DNA of 64,000 bases from Salinibacter ruber DSM 13855 (GTDB taxonomy: Bacteria > Bacteroidota > Rhodothermia > Rhodothermales > Salinibacteraceae), in NCBI RefSeq assembly GCF_000013045.1, contig NC_007677.1:2790001-2854000 (forward strand), read 5' to 3'. Numbering within the stretch: position 1 is the first letter of the stretch; every line of letters starts with the position of its first letter. The notes beneath the pieces were generated by a model. It searched no databases and was not told the DNA's origin. It saw only the letters and a program-made list of their open reading frames with translations. Of the stretch, positions 1-8,907 are shown one piece after another. The translations under genes and the position numbers were made by a program.

Positions 1-75
1 CTCCGCGACGTTTGCATCGTACAGGGCCTCACCTACCGCGAGACGAGCCAGGGATACGAGCTGGTTCGGGACTGA
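1..75 (+). CDS. C-terminal end of a FecR-like anti-sigma/transducer protein (partial)
   Basis: Only the last 24 codons are inside the window; the frame ends at TGA 73-75 (tail reads ...GLTYRETSQGYELVRD). The pattern of a short strand, a Y-R-E turn and a final hydrophobic strand resembles the C-terminal DUF4974 domain of Bacteroidota FecR proteins. The next gene is a TonB receptor with an N-terminal STN domain, the usual partner of a FecR/ECF-sigma pair. The assignment rests mainly on that context, because 24 residues are too few for certainty. Confidence 0.5.
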   Translation, partial: LRDVCIVQGLTYRETSQGYELVRD

Positions 76-120
76 GTAGCCCCTTCCCGCCCGCCCTCGC
101 GCAACCAGCTAATTCCCATA

Positions 121-2934
121 ATGCAGGGTGGCTTCACTTCATTTGTTACTTCGGGGTTGTCTCCTCCCTCTACTTGGTGGAGCACACCAGGGCTGTGTCT
201 GGTTCTTGGGCTTCTCTTCGCCGGAGCGACGCCGGTGCAGGCCCAGGCGCCAGACTCGACCCGTTCGGTCGCCACGTACACGATTGCCCTCCGCGACGTC
301 CCCCTCAAGACCGCCCTGCAGCGGTTCGTGGGCCGCACCAACGCCGACCTCGCCTACTCGACGGACCTCGTCAAGGGCCGCTCGGTCTACTGCCGCTCGC
401 AGCAGGTGCCGGTGGAGACCCTGCTCTCCTGCATCCTTAGCGGGACGGGCGTCGATTACCTCCGCACGGCCAGCGGCAGCTACCTTCTCGTCGAGTCGCG
501 CAGGACAGCCCCGCCCGTGGGCCGCGTCGCCGGCCGGGTGGTGGACGCGGCCACCGGCGAGCCCCTCCCGAACGCCAACGTCCTCCTCGCCGACGCCGGG
601 ACGGGAACAGCCACGAATCAGGCTGGGCGGTTTACTGTGGCTCCCGTCCTAGCCGGCAAGCACCGCCTCGTCGTGACGTACGTCGGCTACCGCACGGCCG
701 TCGACAGCGTGCGGGTTCCTCCCGACGGTCGTGATACGATCCGAGTGTCCCTCTCGCGGCGGGTGCTGGACACCGAGCCCATCGTCGTGGACGGCCTGCA
801 GCGGCGCCTGCCCTCCGCCCGCCTCGGCAAGTCCACCGTAAATGCGTCTGGGCTCAGGCACCTTTCCAGTGCGGGCACCCCGGACGTGGTTCGTGCCGCC
901 GGCCAACGCGTAGGGGTGTCGCTCAATCGTCCGCTTGCCGAGCTCAACATTCAGGGCGGCGACGGCGGGGAGCAAGTCACCTTGCTCGATGGGACCCCCG
1001 TGCGGGAGCCCGTGAGCTTGGGCGGTCTGTTGGGCGCCTTCAGCCCACAAGCCCTGGAGCGAATGACGGTTCACAAGACCGGTTTCGGCGTGGCCCAGGG
1101 TAGTTACACCGCCGGCGTGCTGGAGGCCACCCACGATCTTTCCCGCTCCGGCACGGCCTACGCCGCGGCCACCCTCGACCCCGTCAGTGCAAATGGGCGG
1201 GCTGAGGCCAGCTGGAATGAGTCGGGGACGAGAACCGGTCGCGCCATGGTGGCCGCTCGCCGAAGTCTGTGGGACATTTACCGCACCCCCTCGCTGCGGC
1301 GCCTCCTCAACGCGCGCACGGCCCTCGATCCTATTCTCACCGCCACGTGGCCCGGAGGCACGAACGGACTCCAATCGTCATCGAGCCAGGTTCAGGCGCC
1401 GCACGCTCAGTTTTCCGACCTCCACGCGGCGGTCCGGCAGGAACTGACGCCCTTCCAGGAGCTGTACGTGTCGGGGCATCACGGTTCCACCCGGCTCAGT
1501 ACAGACGTGGCGACGACGTTGTCGACTCCAGAGGGTCAGGATCGCCGCTTGCTCTCCCGTGAACGGTACAACTGGACCAATACGGCCCTTCAGGGTCGAT
1601 ACGAGTGGGTCGTGGGGAGTCGTGTCACGGGGAGCGCACAGCTTTGGGGAAGCCGCCACGACGCCGAGTCGCTCTACGGATTTCGAGACTCAACCGTGCA
1701 GGAGGGAGGCACACTCACCCCTCCGTCATTCGACCTACGGGCGGGCCCTCATTCGGGAGAGGGAAACGAAATCGAAGAATGGGGACTTCGGATCGAGGCC
1801 GACGCGAGCCTGACCCCGAATGTCCGCCTCCGAGCCGCCTTGGAGCCTCGTCATCACCGCGGCGCGTTTCGGACACGAAATCAGTTCCTCGGGGCCATCG
1901 CGCACGAGACGAGCGCCTGGCAGGTGGGGAGCTACCTGGAGGCCGAGACGTCGCTCGGGCTCCGTTGGACCGCCACTGCCGGCACGCGCCTCACGTACGT
2001 CGCACCGCGGCGCACCGTCTACGCCGAGCCGCGGCTCTCCCTGCGGTACGACCGGGCCTCGACCCCGCTGGGCGGGGTGGCCGTGCGCCTGGCCGGCGGC
2101 CTCTACCGGCAGTACATGATGCAGTCCGAAATCAGTGGCACTGGTCCCACGTCCGTCGTGCCATCGGTGCAGTTCTGGTTGCCCATCGACCGGTCCCTCG
2201 CCCCGCCGCGGGCGCTCCACACCGCCGGATCCGTCCTGCTTACCCCCTCAGACCCGTGGACGGCTCGCCTCGAGTTGTATCACAAGTGGCAGCCGCGCAC
2301 CCTCCACATTGACTACGCCGGACTCGTGCACTCTCCGATCGGCAGCACGTCGGGGGACGTTCGTCGATTCGGGGACCAGTCTGCTTTCATGGCCGCAGGC
2401 CGTGGGCGTGCCTACGGCGGAGCCGTTCACGTGCAGCGTCAGGGCGAACGCGTTTTGGCAAGTGCCAGTGCCGAGTGGAGCCGCGTGACGCGCCGCTACC
2501 CGGGCCGATTTGGCGGCCGGTCGGTCCCGGCCCCGTGGTCCCAGCCGGTCCGTCTCACCACCGACCTCGACGTGTCGCTCGCCGAAGGCCTTGAGGCCCA
2601 TGCCCACTGGCAGGGCACCTGGGAGCGTCCGTGGGCCCTGCGGCGCGCCTACTACGATTACCTCGCCCTCGCGGGAGACACCCGGGATCTCTCATACGAC
2701 CTGACTCGGCCCGGCAACCAGGTCCTTTCACCCTTCTCGCGCCTCGACCTCGGCCTCTCGGCGGAGACCCGTCTCCGTACCTTCACCCTCGAGGCTCGGC
2801 TGAACCTCGTAAACGTGCTCGACCGCCACAACGCCTTCGACTGGAGCCTCGACCCGACGGGCCCTCGCTCCACGCCGGTCCGCCGCACCCTTCCGGGCCG
2901 CCGCCTGTTCGTCTCTCTGGGGCTGAAGTATTGA
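121..2934 (+). CDS. TonB-dependent outer-membrane receptor with STN and carboxypeptidase-like domains
   Basis: A 937-residue outer-membrane receptor for energy-dependent uptake of an unknown ligand. Residues 1-42 form a signal peptide with a hydrophobic stretch (LCLVLGLLFAG) and a QAQA-type cleavage region. Residues about 52-125 are an STN (secretin/TonB N-terminal) domain, the part that signals to a FecR-type inner-membrane protein. Residues about 133-213 form a carboxypeptidase-regulatory-like beta domain (VAGRVVDAATGEPLPNANV). A plug domain follows at about 235-340 (VTLLDGTPV) and then a long beta-barrel ending in an aromatic residue (LFVSLGLKY), as outer-membrane barrels do. It starts 45 bases after the FecR-like frame, so the two are probably one transcript. 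No SusD-like partner follows, so this is not a complete SusCD locus. Confidence 0.88.
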   Translation: MQGGFTSFVTSGLSPPSTWWSTPGLCLVLGLLFAGATPVQAQAPDSTRSVATYTIALRDVPLKTALQRFVGRTNADLAYSTDLVKGRSVYCRSQQVPVETLLSCILSGTGVDYLRTASGSYLLVESRRTAPPVGRVAGRVVDAATGEPLPNANVLLADAGTGTATNQAGRFTVAPVLAGKHRLVVTYVGYRTAVDSVRVPPDGRDTIRVSLSRRVLDTEPIVVDGLQRRLPSARLGKSTVNASGLRHLSSAGTPDVVRAAGQRVGVSLNRPLAELNIQGGDGGEQVTLLDGTPVREPVSLGGLLGAFSPQALERMTVHKTGFGVAQGSYTAGVLEATHDLSRSGTAYAAATLDPVSANGRAEASWNESGTRTGRAMVAARRSLWDIYRTPSLRRLLNARTALDPILTATWPGGTNGLQSSSSQVQAPHAQFSDLHAAVRQELTPFQELYVSGHHGSTRLSTDVATTLSTPEGQDRRLLSRERYNWTNTALQGRYEWVVGSRVTGSAQLWGSRHDAESLYGFRDSTVQEGGTLTPPSFDLRAGPHSGEGNEIEEWGLRIEADASLTPNVRLRAALEPRHHRGAFRTRNQFLGAIAHETSAWQVGSYLEAETSLGLRWTATAGTRLTYVAPRRTVYAEPRLSLRYDRASTPLGGVAVRLAGGLYRQYMMQSEISGTGPTSVVPSVQFWLPIDRSLAPPRALHTAGSVLLTPSDPWTARLELYHKWQPRTLHIDYAGLVHSPIGSTSGDVRRFGDQSAFMAAGRGRAYGGAVHVQRQGERVLASASAEWSRVTRRYPGRFGGRSVPAPWSQPVRLTTDLDVSLAEGLEAHAHWQGTWERPWALRRAYYDYLALAGDTRDLSYDLTRPGNQVLSPFSRLDLGLSAETRLRTFTLEARLNLVNVLDRHNAFDWSLDPTGPRSTPVRRTLPGRRLFVSLGLKY

Positions 2935-2956
2935 CCCCACCTTGCCCGTCCCTTCT

Positions 2957-2976
2957 GGCCAGATGGTCGTCTGGCC
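2957..2976 (+). terminator. Hairpin after the TonB receptor gene
   Basis: GGCCAGA (2957-2963) and TCTGGCC (2970-2976) form a perfect 7-bp stem with a 6-base loop, 22 bases after the receptor stop codon. No T-run follows, so termination is only suggested by position. Confidence 0.35.
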
Positions 2977-3117
2977 GACAGGTGTCCCCCTCCCGCCTCG
3001 CTGCCCCGCGGCCCCCTCAGTATTACAACTCGCTCCCCTCCGACCGGCGACGTCTGCCTCGGGGACGGGGCCGCTTCGGTCTCTCCGTTCGGGCCCCTCC
3101 CCTGTCGTGCCGCAACG

Positions 3118-3630
3118 ATGGCCGAGAATTTGCGGGACAGTGTTGTGCACCGCGACATCGCATTGCTCAGTTTCTGTGCCCCCGTCATGTTGGAGCGACT
3201 GCCGTCCTCTTTCGTCAAGCACATCGAACTCTGGCTCAGTGCCGCGGGCCTTGGCATCATCTTCGGCGTCGGGTACGCCTCCGGCCCGTCCGGCCCGGCC
3301 TTCTGGCGGTTGATCGCGGTCATTGCCGTCGGCATCGGCGTCGTGCACGGATTCATTTTCTGGGCCGTGCGGCGGCGCCAGCGTCAGGTGCGCCGACAGT
3401 CCATCCGTGAGATTCAGCAGATGCTCTCGGACGTCCTCAAAAACAAGCTCGCCGCCATCAACATGTACCTGCCCGAAGACGCCGACGAGGAAATGGTGAA
3501 ACAGGAACTGGACGGCGTCCGGGCGTCGATCGAGGACATCGCCGACGAGATCGAAAATATTTCCGAGGAGAGCATCGAGGGCTGGAAGGAGCACTACAGC
3601 GGTGCCGTGGAGCGGACGACGAACTTGTAG
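3118..3630 (+). CDS. Small two-TM membrane protein with a kinase-DHp-like helix
   Basis: A 170-residue protein of unknown function. Two hydrophobic segments are visible (about 37-54 and 62-83), followed by RRRQRQVRR, which puts the C-terminal part in the cytoplasm. Residues about 95-118 (REIQQMLSDVLKNKLAAIN) resemble the dimerisation helix of HWE/HisKA_2-type kinases (RE-x-x-H-R-V-x-N), but there is no histidine at the phosphoacceptor position and no ATPase domain. The acidic tail (about 119-156) looks like a coiled coil. An alternative start is ATG 3187 (Met24), which removes a mildly hydrophobic N-terminus without affecting the membrane segments. It converges on the GH97 gene downstream. 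The kinase-like reading is tentative. Confidence 0.65.
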   Translation: MAENLRDSVVHRDIALLSFCAPVMLERLPSSFVKHIELWLSAAGLGIIFGVGYASGPSGPAFWRLIAVIAVGIGVVHGFIFWAVRRRQRQVRRQSIREIQQMLSDVLKNKLAAINMYLPEDADEEMVKQELDGVRASIEDIADEIENISEESIEGWKEHYSGAVERTTNL

Positions 3631-3662
3631 TGCGGATTCCGGAGGCCAAATTTACGCAACCA

Positions 3663-3681
3663 GCCCGTTTTTCCAGCGGGC
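3663..3681. terminator. Hairpin between convergent genes
   Basis: GCCCG (3663-3667) pairs with CGGGC (3677-3681) around a T-rich loop, between the ends of the convergent genes at 3630 and 3717. The stem is only 5 bp, so a bidirectional terminator is plausible but weak. Confidence 0.3.
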
Positions 3682-3716
3682 AGGCCCCCGTCCGAAACGC
3701 GCCTCGGGGAATTCCT

Positions 3717-5843
3717 CTACTCCAGCGCGTCGTACTGCGCCTCGTCCTCCGCCGTCGCGGGGTCCAGGATCACCGCCTGCCCCCCGCCCCGCGCTAGGTC
3801 GGCCTCGATCGTATCGGACGCCGTGACGAGGCCGCGGCGGACCCGGTACGCGTGCGGATTGTCCCGGTAGTCAGCGTCCGGCGTGTCCTCATAGACGTGG
3901 GCGACGTACGACGGCCCCGCATCGAGCACATCGAGCGGGACCTCGACGGTTCGCGCCTCCTCGTTTGTGGTCGTCCCGATGTACCAGGCCTCCCCCTCCG
4001 CCGCCTGGCGGGCGATGGAGATGTGCTCACCGATGCGGGCGTTCAGGACGTGGCTCTCCGACCAGTCCGCGGGGACCCGTTCGATGAACGCGACGGCCTC
4101 TTCGCCCTCGTAGTTCTCGACGAGGTCGGCCGCCATCTGCACCGGGCTGTAGAGCACGACCATGTTCGCCAGCTGCTTCGACAGCGTGGTGAGCACGCGG
4201 TGGTCCGGCATCGTCTCCTCGGGCGTGAGGTTGAAGACGCCGGGCGTGTAGTCGAGCGGGCCGGCCAGCATGCGCGTGAAGGGCAGGGTTACGGTGTGCG
4301 ACGGCGGGCTCGGCTCGGCCCACGCGTTGTACTCCATGCCGCGCACGCCCTCCCGCGTCATCATGTTGGGCCAGGTGCGCTCGATGCCCGTGCCCATGAC
4401 CGGCTCGTGCACGTCCAGCACAATTTCGTGCTCGGCGGCTTTTTTCACGACCCGTCGGTAGTGGTTGACCATCTGCTGGCCGTGGTGGTGCACGCCCTCG
4501 GGCCGGATGGGGCCCGCGTAGCCGGTCTTCACGGCGGGCACGCCCACCGAGTCGTACAGCGCAAAGGCGTCGTCCAGCTGACGCTCGTAGGCGGGAATGT
4601 CGCCCCCGGTCTCGTGGTGGCCCACGAGCGCCACGCCCTTTTCGCGTCCATACGCCACGACCTCTTGGAGGTCGAAGTCCGGGTACGACTCCGTGAACGA
4701 AAAGCTATCGCCGGACAGCCACGTCGACCAGCCTTCATTCCACCCTTCCACCAGTACGCCGTCGATGTCGTGCGCCGCCGCGAAGTCCATGTAGCGCTTC
4801 GTGCGCTCGGTGGTGGCGCCGTGCGTGCCGCTTCGGTCCCACGTGTATTTGTTGATGTGCATGCCCCACCAGATGCCGACGTACGTCATCGGCTCGATCC
4901 AGGAGGGGTCCTCAATCTTCGAGGGCTCGTTGAGGTTCTGCAGAATGTGGGACTCGATAAGCCCGCCGGGCCGATCGGCCACCTGAATCACGCGCCAGGG
5001 CGTCTGGTGCGGCACGCTCGCCTTCACCTTCACGCCGTCGGGCCAGGGCACGAGATTGGTGTGGAGCGTGGTGGCGGTCTCCGGGTCGGCCCGCAGCGTC
5101 ATGCTCGAGTAGTCGGTGAGGGCGGCCTCGTGGAGGGCAAGGTACCGCTTCTCGTCCGGGCTGCGCAGCGTGAGCGGCGGGTTGACGGTGCCGGGGGCGG
5201 CCTCCTTCTCGCTCGTGTCGGGCGCGCCCCCGTCCACCTCTTCGAGGTACGAGTTGTAGCTGATTTTTGAGGCACTGTCGCGGATGGCGCTGAGCGGCGT
5301 CTCGCGGTAGACCCACTCGTAGTTGTCGTAGTCGTCGGGAATCCACCAGGCGGTGTGGTCCGCCGTGAGGCGGAACTGCGTCTCCTCCGACGCGATGCGG
5401 AGGGAGTCGAGGGTGGGCTGTTCGGGCCAGCGGTAGCGGAACGCCACCCCGTCGTTGTACGCCCGCAGGACGAGGGTCAGCCGCCGCTTCGGCGCGTCGG
5501 TCTCCCGCAGTCGAATTGTGCGCTCGGAAAAGTGGTTGCGCACCGAGTCCTGTGTGCCCCACACGGGCGTCCACGACGTGTCCACCGTGCGCCGGGTCGT
5601 CCCGACCACCTCAAACCCGTCGCGCAGGGGCGCCCCCCCGTCCAGCTCGAAGCCGAGGGGCGACGACGCGACGAGCGAGTCGCCGTCGGCCGCCACGTGG
5701 TAGTGGGGACGCCCGTCCTGCAACTCAACGCCAATGGTGAGGGCGCCGTCGGGAGAGGTTGTGGTCATGGGGGCGTCGGTCGAGCAGGCGGTTAGGGACA
5801 GGACGAGTGCGGCGGCGACACTGAGCGCGAGGCGGACGGACAT
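3717..5843 (-). CDS. Glycoside hydrolase family 97 lipoprotein (SusB-like alpha-glucosidase)
   Basis: Predicted to hydrolyse alpha-glucosidic bonds of oligosaccharides in the periplasm. The ATG at 5843 was chosen over a GTG at 5873 because it opens directly into a lipoprotein signal (MSVRLALSVA...LSLTAC, Cys20). The 708-residue mature architecture matches GH97: an N-terminal beta-sandwich, a central barrel and a C-terminal beta domain. Conserved GH97 blocks are DGVLVEGWNEGW, GHHETGG (Glu411), DVHEP (Glu480), GMEYNAW (Glu504), PFTRMLAGPLDYTPG and LYSPVQMAADL. The barrel strand VKTGYAG carries Gly where retaining GH97 enzymes have an Asp nucleophile. Together with the conserved glutamates this predicts an inverting, calcium-dependent SusB-type enzyme. 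No starch-utilisation neighbours are present. Confidence 0.92.
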   Translation of the reverse strand: MSVRLALSVAAALVLSLTACSTDAPMTTTSPDGALTIGVELQDGRPHYHVAADGDSLVASSPLGFELDGGAPLRDGFEVVGTTRRTVDTSWTPVWGTQDSVRNHFSERTIRLRETDAPKRRLTLVLRAYNDGVAFRYRWPEQPTLDSLRIASEETQFRLTADHTAWWIPDDYDNYEWVYRETPLSAIRDSASKISYNSYLEEVDGGAPDTSEKEAAPGTVNPPLTLRSPDEKRYLALHEAALTDYSSMTLRADPETATTLHTNLVPWPDGVKVKASVPHQTPWRVIQVADRPGGLIESHILQNLNEPSKIEDPSWIEPMTYVGIWWGMHINKYTWDRSGTHGATTERTKRYMDFAAAHDIDGVLVEGWNEGWSTWLSGDSFSFTESYPDFDLQEVVAYGREKGVALVGHHETGGDIPAYERQLDDAFALYDSVGVPAVKTGYAGPIRPEGVHHHGQQMVNHYRRVVKKAAEHEIVLDVHEPVMGTGIERTWPNMMTREGVRGMEYNAWAEPSPPSHTVTLPFTRMLAGPLDYTPGVFNLTPEETMPDHRVLTTLSKQLANMVVLYSPVQMAADLVENYEGEEAVAFIERVPADWSESHVLNARIGEHISIARQAAEGEAWYIGTTTNEEARTVEVPLDVLDAGPSYVAHVYEDTPDADYRDNPHAYRVRRGLVTASDTIEADLARGGGQAVILDPATAEDEAQYDALE

Positions 5844-6457
5844 CACAACGGTCGAAAGCGACGTAGAACACACGAACGGAGGGGCGTTCCCCGCCCGAAG
5901 CGCTAGAGATCTTTAGCGGACGCTCGTCAGGATACGGCCTGTGGCGAGAAAACCCAAAGGCTTCGCCCCAGTGCCTCCGGGATGCCTCCGACTGCGACGC
6001 GCTCCGGCCGAGCCGCCCATCCGCAAGACCGACAGGAGGGTCGTTCCTTGCATCGTAGCGTGCCCTACCGCCCCTTCCGGCCCGCCCTTCCTTTCCGAAC
6101 TGATGGACAGTTACCGGTACGGCCGCCCCAAGACACGAGACCACACCACCGGCGCCTGCATCTGCCGGTCCCCCAAGAAGTAAAGGCACGACGGACGCGA
6201 CGCGCCGGTGATGGACGCTCTGGCCGTTCGGGTCTACGTCCCCCATCAACAGTGTCCTGCGCGGCCTCTTGTCTGCAGTGAGGAGGCCACGCGACGGGTG
6301 GGCAGCCGCATGGGCGGCCACCCGTTCGGACGAGACACCGCCGACCGCGGGGGGAAACCTCGCCGCGCCCCCTCGTCTTGCGGCCACAGGCGGCACGGAT
6401 ACGGCCGTCTCGTCCATCGCGGCACACGCCCCGACCCGCACGGCGTAGCGACGCTGT
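5844..6457. other. Intergenic region without a supported gene
   Basis: About 610 bases between the GH97 start and the end of the lipocalin-like gene. Open frames here lack recognisable domains and have arginine/proline-rich compositions typical of wrong frames in GC-rich DNA. The only clear structure is the inverted repeat at 6294-6325. Confidence 0.5.
6294..6325. repeat. Perfect 8-bp inverted repeat
   Basis: ACGGGTGG (6294-6301) and CCACCCGT (6318-6325) flank a 16-base loop. It lies downstream of the minus-strand gene at 6458-6961 and upstream of the GH97 gene. It could be a transcription terminator lacking a T-run or an mRNA hairpin. Confidence 0.4.
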
Positions 6458-6961
6458 CTACGGGTCTCCGGCGCCGACAGCCGTTCCCTCGCCTCTCGTC
6501 GTGTCGGTTCGAAGCTCGGCCTGGACCTGTCTCGGATCGACCCGCTTCCACACCTCGCGCAGCTTGTAGTCTCCCACCTCTCCGATGTGGTACCAGGTGT
6601 CGCCCTCCACCCGGGCCTCGAAGCGAAGGGTGACCCCATTCATCGAGGGATCCGAGTGGTACTGGATGTGCTCGACGTACACGTCCCGCTCCGGGTGGTA
6701 CTCGTAGCGCCCGCCCCCCGCGAGCACCGATTCCCCATCCTTCGTCTCTCGCCCCCAGGCGAAGTGGGTCGAGTTCAGAATTTTAACGTTGGCCCCCCAG
6801 CTGCCGCTCTGGTCCACGACCGAGTCCGGGTAGACCAGCTCCTGCGACACCATTCTCCACGTGCCCTCCAGCTCGTTGGACGGGAGCTGGGCCCAGGCCC
6901 CCGGTGTACTGACGAGCACGACCGCGACGAGGAGACCGACGAGACGCCGAACCGTGTGCAT
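6458..6961 (-). CDS. Secreted lipocalin-like conserved protein
   Basis: A 167-residue exported protein. Residues 1-24 are a signal peptide (VRRLVGLLVAVVLVSTPGAWA). The mature part begins with ELEGTWRMVSQELVY, the 'G-T-W-x-h-x-S' opening of lipocalin-like/DUF4488-type beta-barrel proteins of Bacteroidota. It continues with alternating strands (HFAWGRE, GGGRYEYHP, VTLRFEARVEGDTWYHIGEV, REVWKRV). No catalytic residues can be named, and a ligand-binding role is only inferred from the fold family. The tail after about residue 145 is low-complexity and polar. It stands alone, with gdhA upstream on the same strand 131 bases away. Confidence 0.75.
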   Translation of the reverse strand: MHTVRRLVGLLVAVVLVSTPGAWAQLPSNELEGTWRMVSQELVYPDSVVDQSGSWGANVKILNSTHFAWGRETKDGESVLAGGGRYEYHPERDVYVEHIQYHSDPSMNGVTLRFEARVEGDTWYHIGEVGDYKLREVWKRVDPRQVQAELRTDTTRGEGTAVGAGDP

Positions 6962-7092
6962 GGCAGGAGACGCCGTAAGGTTGGGAGTCCATCGTGGAGG
7001 CTACCCTCAACATAACGCGATTGTCACGATTTGTCAACCAAACCTTACCGGATCTTCCGTCTCCGTCGCGGTGAACGGAATCGTGCCCGGCA

Positions 7093-8553
7093 CTACGGAA
7101 AGATGCCCATCTGATCGTAGGAGCCCGCAATCTTGTCGATGGCGCTCACGAAGGCCGCCGTGCGCATGTCGACGCCCTTCTTCTCACGGATGGCCCGAAT
7201 CTCATCGTAGGCGTGGCTCATGGTGTCTTCCAGCCCGGAGTGCACGAGGTCCCGCTCGCCGGCCCCGAAGCCGACCTGCTCGATGAGCGACTCCAGGAGG
7301 TCTTCGCTGAAGTCCTCCGCGGTCAGCTCGTCCACGGCCCGGAGGATGCGCTCCGCGTTGCGCTCTTCGAAGCGGCGGCTCATGCGCCCGTGCCGCACGT
7401 GGGAGAGATTCCGGAGCCACTCGAAGTACGACACCGTGACGCCGCCCGCGTTGAGGTAGACGTCCGGAATGATCATGGCGTTCTTCTCCTGAAGAATCTC
7501 GTCGGCCTCCGAGGTGACGGGGCCGTTGGCCGCCTCCGCAATGATGCTCGCCTGGATGTCCGGGGCGTTTTCGGTCGTAATCACGCCCTCCAGCGCCGCC
7601 GGGATCAGGATGTCGCAGGGGAGTTCGAGCGCTGCCGCGGAGGTTTCGATGTTTTCGGCGTCGGCGAAGCCCAGGATCGACCCTGTCTCTTCGCGGTGGG
7701 CCACCACGTCGTCCACGTCGAGCCCGTCCGGGTCGTGAATCGCGCCTTCGATTTCGGCGATGCCTACGATTTTGGCCCCTCCGTCTTCCAGGAACCGGGC
7801 GGCGTGGTAGCCGACGTTCCCCAGCCCCTGGATGACGACGCTTTTCCCCTCCAGCCCCATCTCCAGCCCGAGGCGCTTCATGTCCTTCGGGTACGCGCAC
7901 GCCTCCCGGATGCCGTAGTAGACCCCGCGCCCGGTCGCTTCCGTGCGGCCCCGCACGCCGCCCTGCCCCACCGGCTTTCCGGTGACGCACGCCAGGGCGT
8001 TGAGGTCCTCGTCGCCGATCTGGTTGTAGGTGTCCATGATCCACGCCATCTCCTGCGGCCCCGTGCCGTAGTCGGGGGCCGGCACGTCCGTTCCGGGGCC
8101 GATGAAGTCTTTTCGCTCGAGCTCGAAGGTGTACCGGCGCGTGATGCGTTCCAGCTCCGTCGTCGAGTAGTTGCGCGCGTCGATGCACACCCCGCCCTTG
8201 GCCCCACCAAACGGGACGTCCACGATGGCGCACTTGTAGCTCATGAGGGCCGAGAGGGCCATCACCTCGTCCACGTTCACGCTGGGGGCGTATCGGATGC
8301 CGCCCTTCGTGGGCTGCATGTGGTGGCTGTGCTCCCCCCGGTAGCCGCGGATGACCTGAATGCTGCCGTCGTCCCGCTCGATCGGAAACTCGAACCGGAT
8401 GATGTTGTCGCAGGCCCGAATCTGGTGGAGCACGCCGCGTGGATGGTCGGTCCGGGCGGCGGCTTCGTCAAACATCTGATTCACCTCGCCGAAGAAGCCG
8501 TCGGACGATTCGGCCTGGCCATTCGCCTGCGGGGTTGCGTTCGAGCCTTCCAT
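7093..8553 (-). CDS. gdhA: Glutamate dehydrogenase (Glu/Leu/Phe/Val dehydrogenase family)
   Basis: Interconverts glutamate and 2-oxoglutarate plus ammonium with NAD(P). The ATG at 8553 gives 486 residues, MEGSNATPQA...; longer in-frame extensions have no homologous look. The dehydrogenase signature is intact: PTKGGIRYAP (Lys83, substrate carboxylate), SYKCAIVDVPFGGAKGG (Lys107 and catalytic Lys119) and a Rossmann motif GLGNVG (243-248). The hexameric S50-II type of about 420-490 residues fits the length. The acidic surface (DEDLN, SEDLLES) is halophile-like. The gene is divergent from the CPA1 antiporter across a 354-base gap. Cofactor preference cannot be read with confidence; family members of other substrate specificity (leucine dehydrogenase) are less likely given the length. 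Confidence 0.92.
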   Translation of the reverse strand: MEGSNATPQANGQAESSDGFFGEVNQMFDEAAARTDHPRGVLHQIRACDNIIRFEFPIERDDGSIQVIRGYRGEHSHHMQPTKGGIRYAPSVNVDEVMALSALMSYKCAIVDVPFGGAKGGVCIDARNYSTTELERITRRYTFELERKDFIGPGTDVPAPDYGTGPQEMAWIMDTYNQIGDEDLNALACVTGKPVGQGGVRGRTEATGRGVYYGIREACAYPKDMKRLGLEMGLEGKSVVIQGLGNVGYHAARFLEDGGAKIVGIAEIEGAIHDPDGLDVDDVVAHREETGSILGFADAENIETSAAALELPCDILIPAALEGVITTENAPDIQASIIAEAANGPVTSEADEILQEKNAMIIPDVYLNAGGVTVSYFEWLRNLSHVRHGRMSRRFEERNAERILRAVDELTAEDFSEDLLESLIEQVGFGAGERDLVHSGLEDTMSHAYDEIRAIREKKGVDMRTAAFVSAIDKIAGSYDQMGIFP

Positions 8554-8907
8554 GGGAAAAGAAGAGACAGCTTGTAAAAAAGGGCGCGGTGTGCTTATAA
8601 AAGCGGGGACCACGCCGAACCGCAAGCGCTTCCACGTCCGTTCACTGCGAAATTTCTTCGGAGGCTCTGTGGCGTTCGTCCGAGCAGCGCCCCCCCGATG
8701 GGCCGCCCACGGACGCGAGGGGACACACACGCGATTCGTCAGTAGTGTGTACATCCATCCCTTTTGGTTCCACCGGGTCGCCGGCTTTTCCGGCCCCTCG
8801 CTCCGGATGATCGGGGCGCCGGGGTGCAACCGGTCAACGAGCTGTGCTGGACTCTACGGTTCCGAACGCTCCGAGCTCGCGTTTTTCTCGCCGACGCCCT
8901 CCAGGCC
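8554..8907. promoter_or_regulatory. Divergent intergenic region, gdhA / CPA1 antiporter
   Basis: A 354-base stretch between two divergent starts must hold the promoters of both genes. An AT-rich patch (gtgcttataaaagcg, near 8591-8605) could be the gdhA core promoter. No operator palindrome stands out. Confidence 0.4.

Noticed and set aside
3852-5270. A 472-codon open frame opposite the GH97 gene
   Set aside because: It is the antisense shadow of a well-conserved GH97 coding sequence and its product is rich in R, V and H with no domain.
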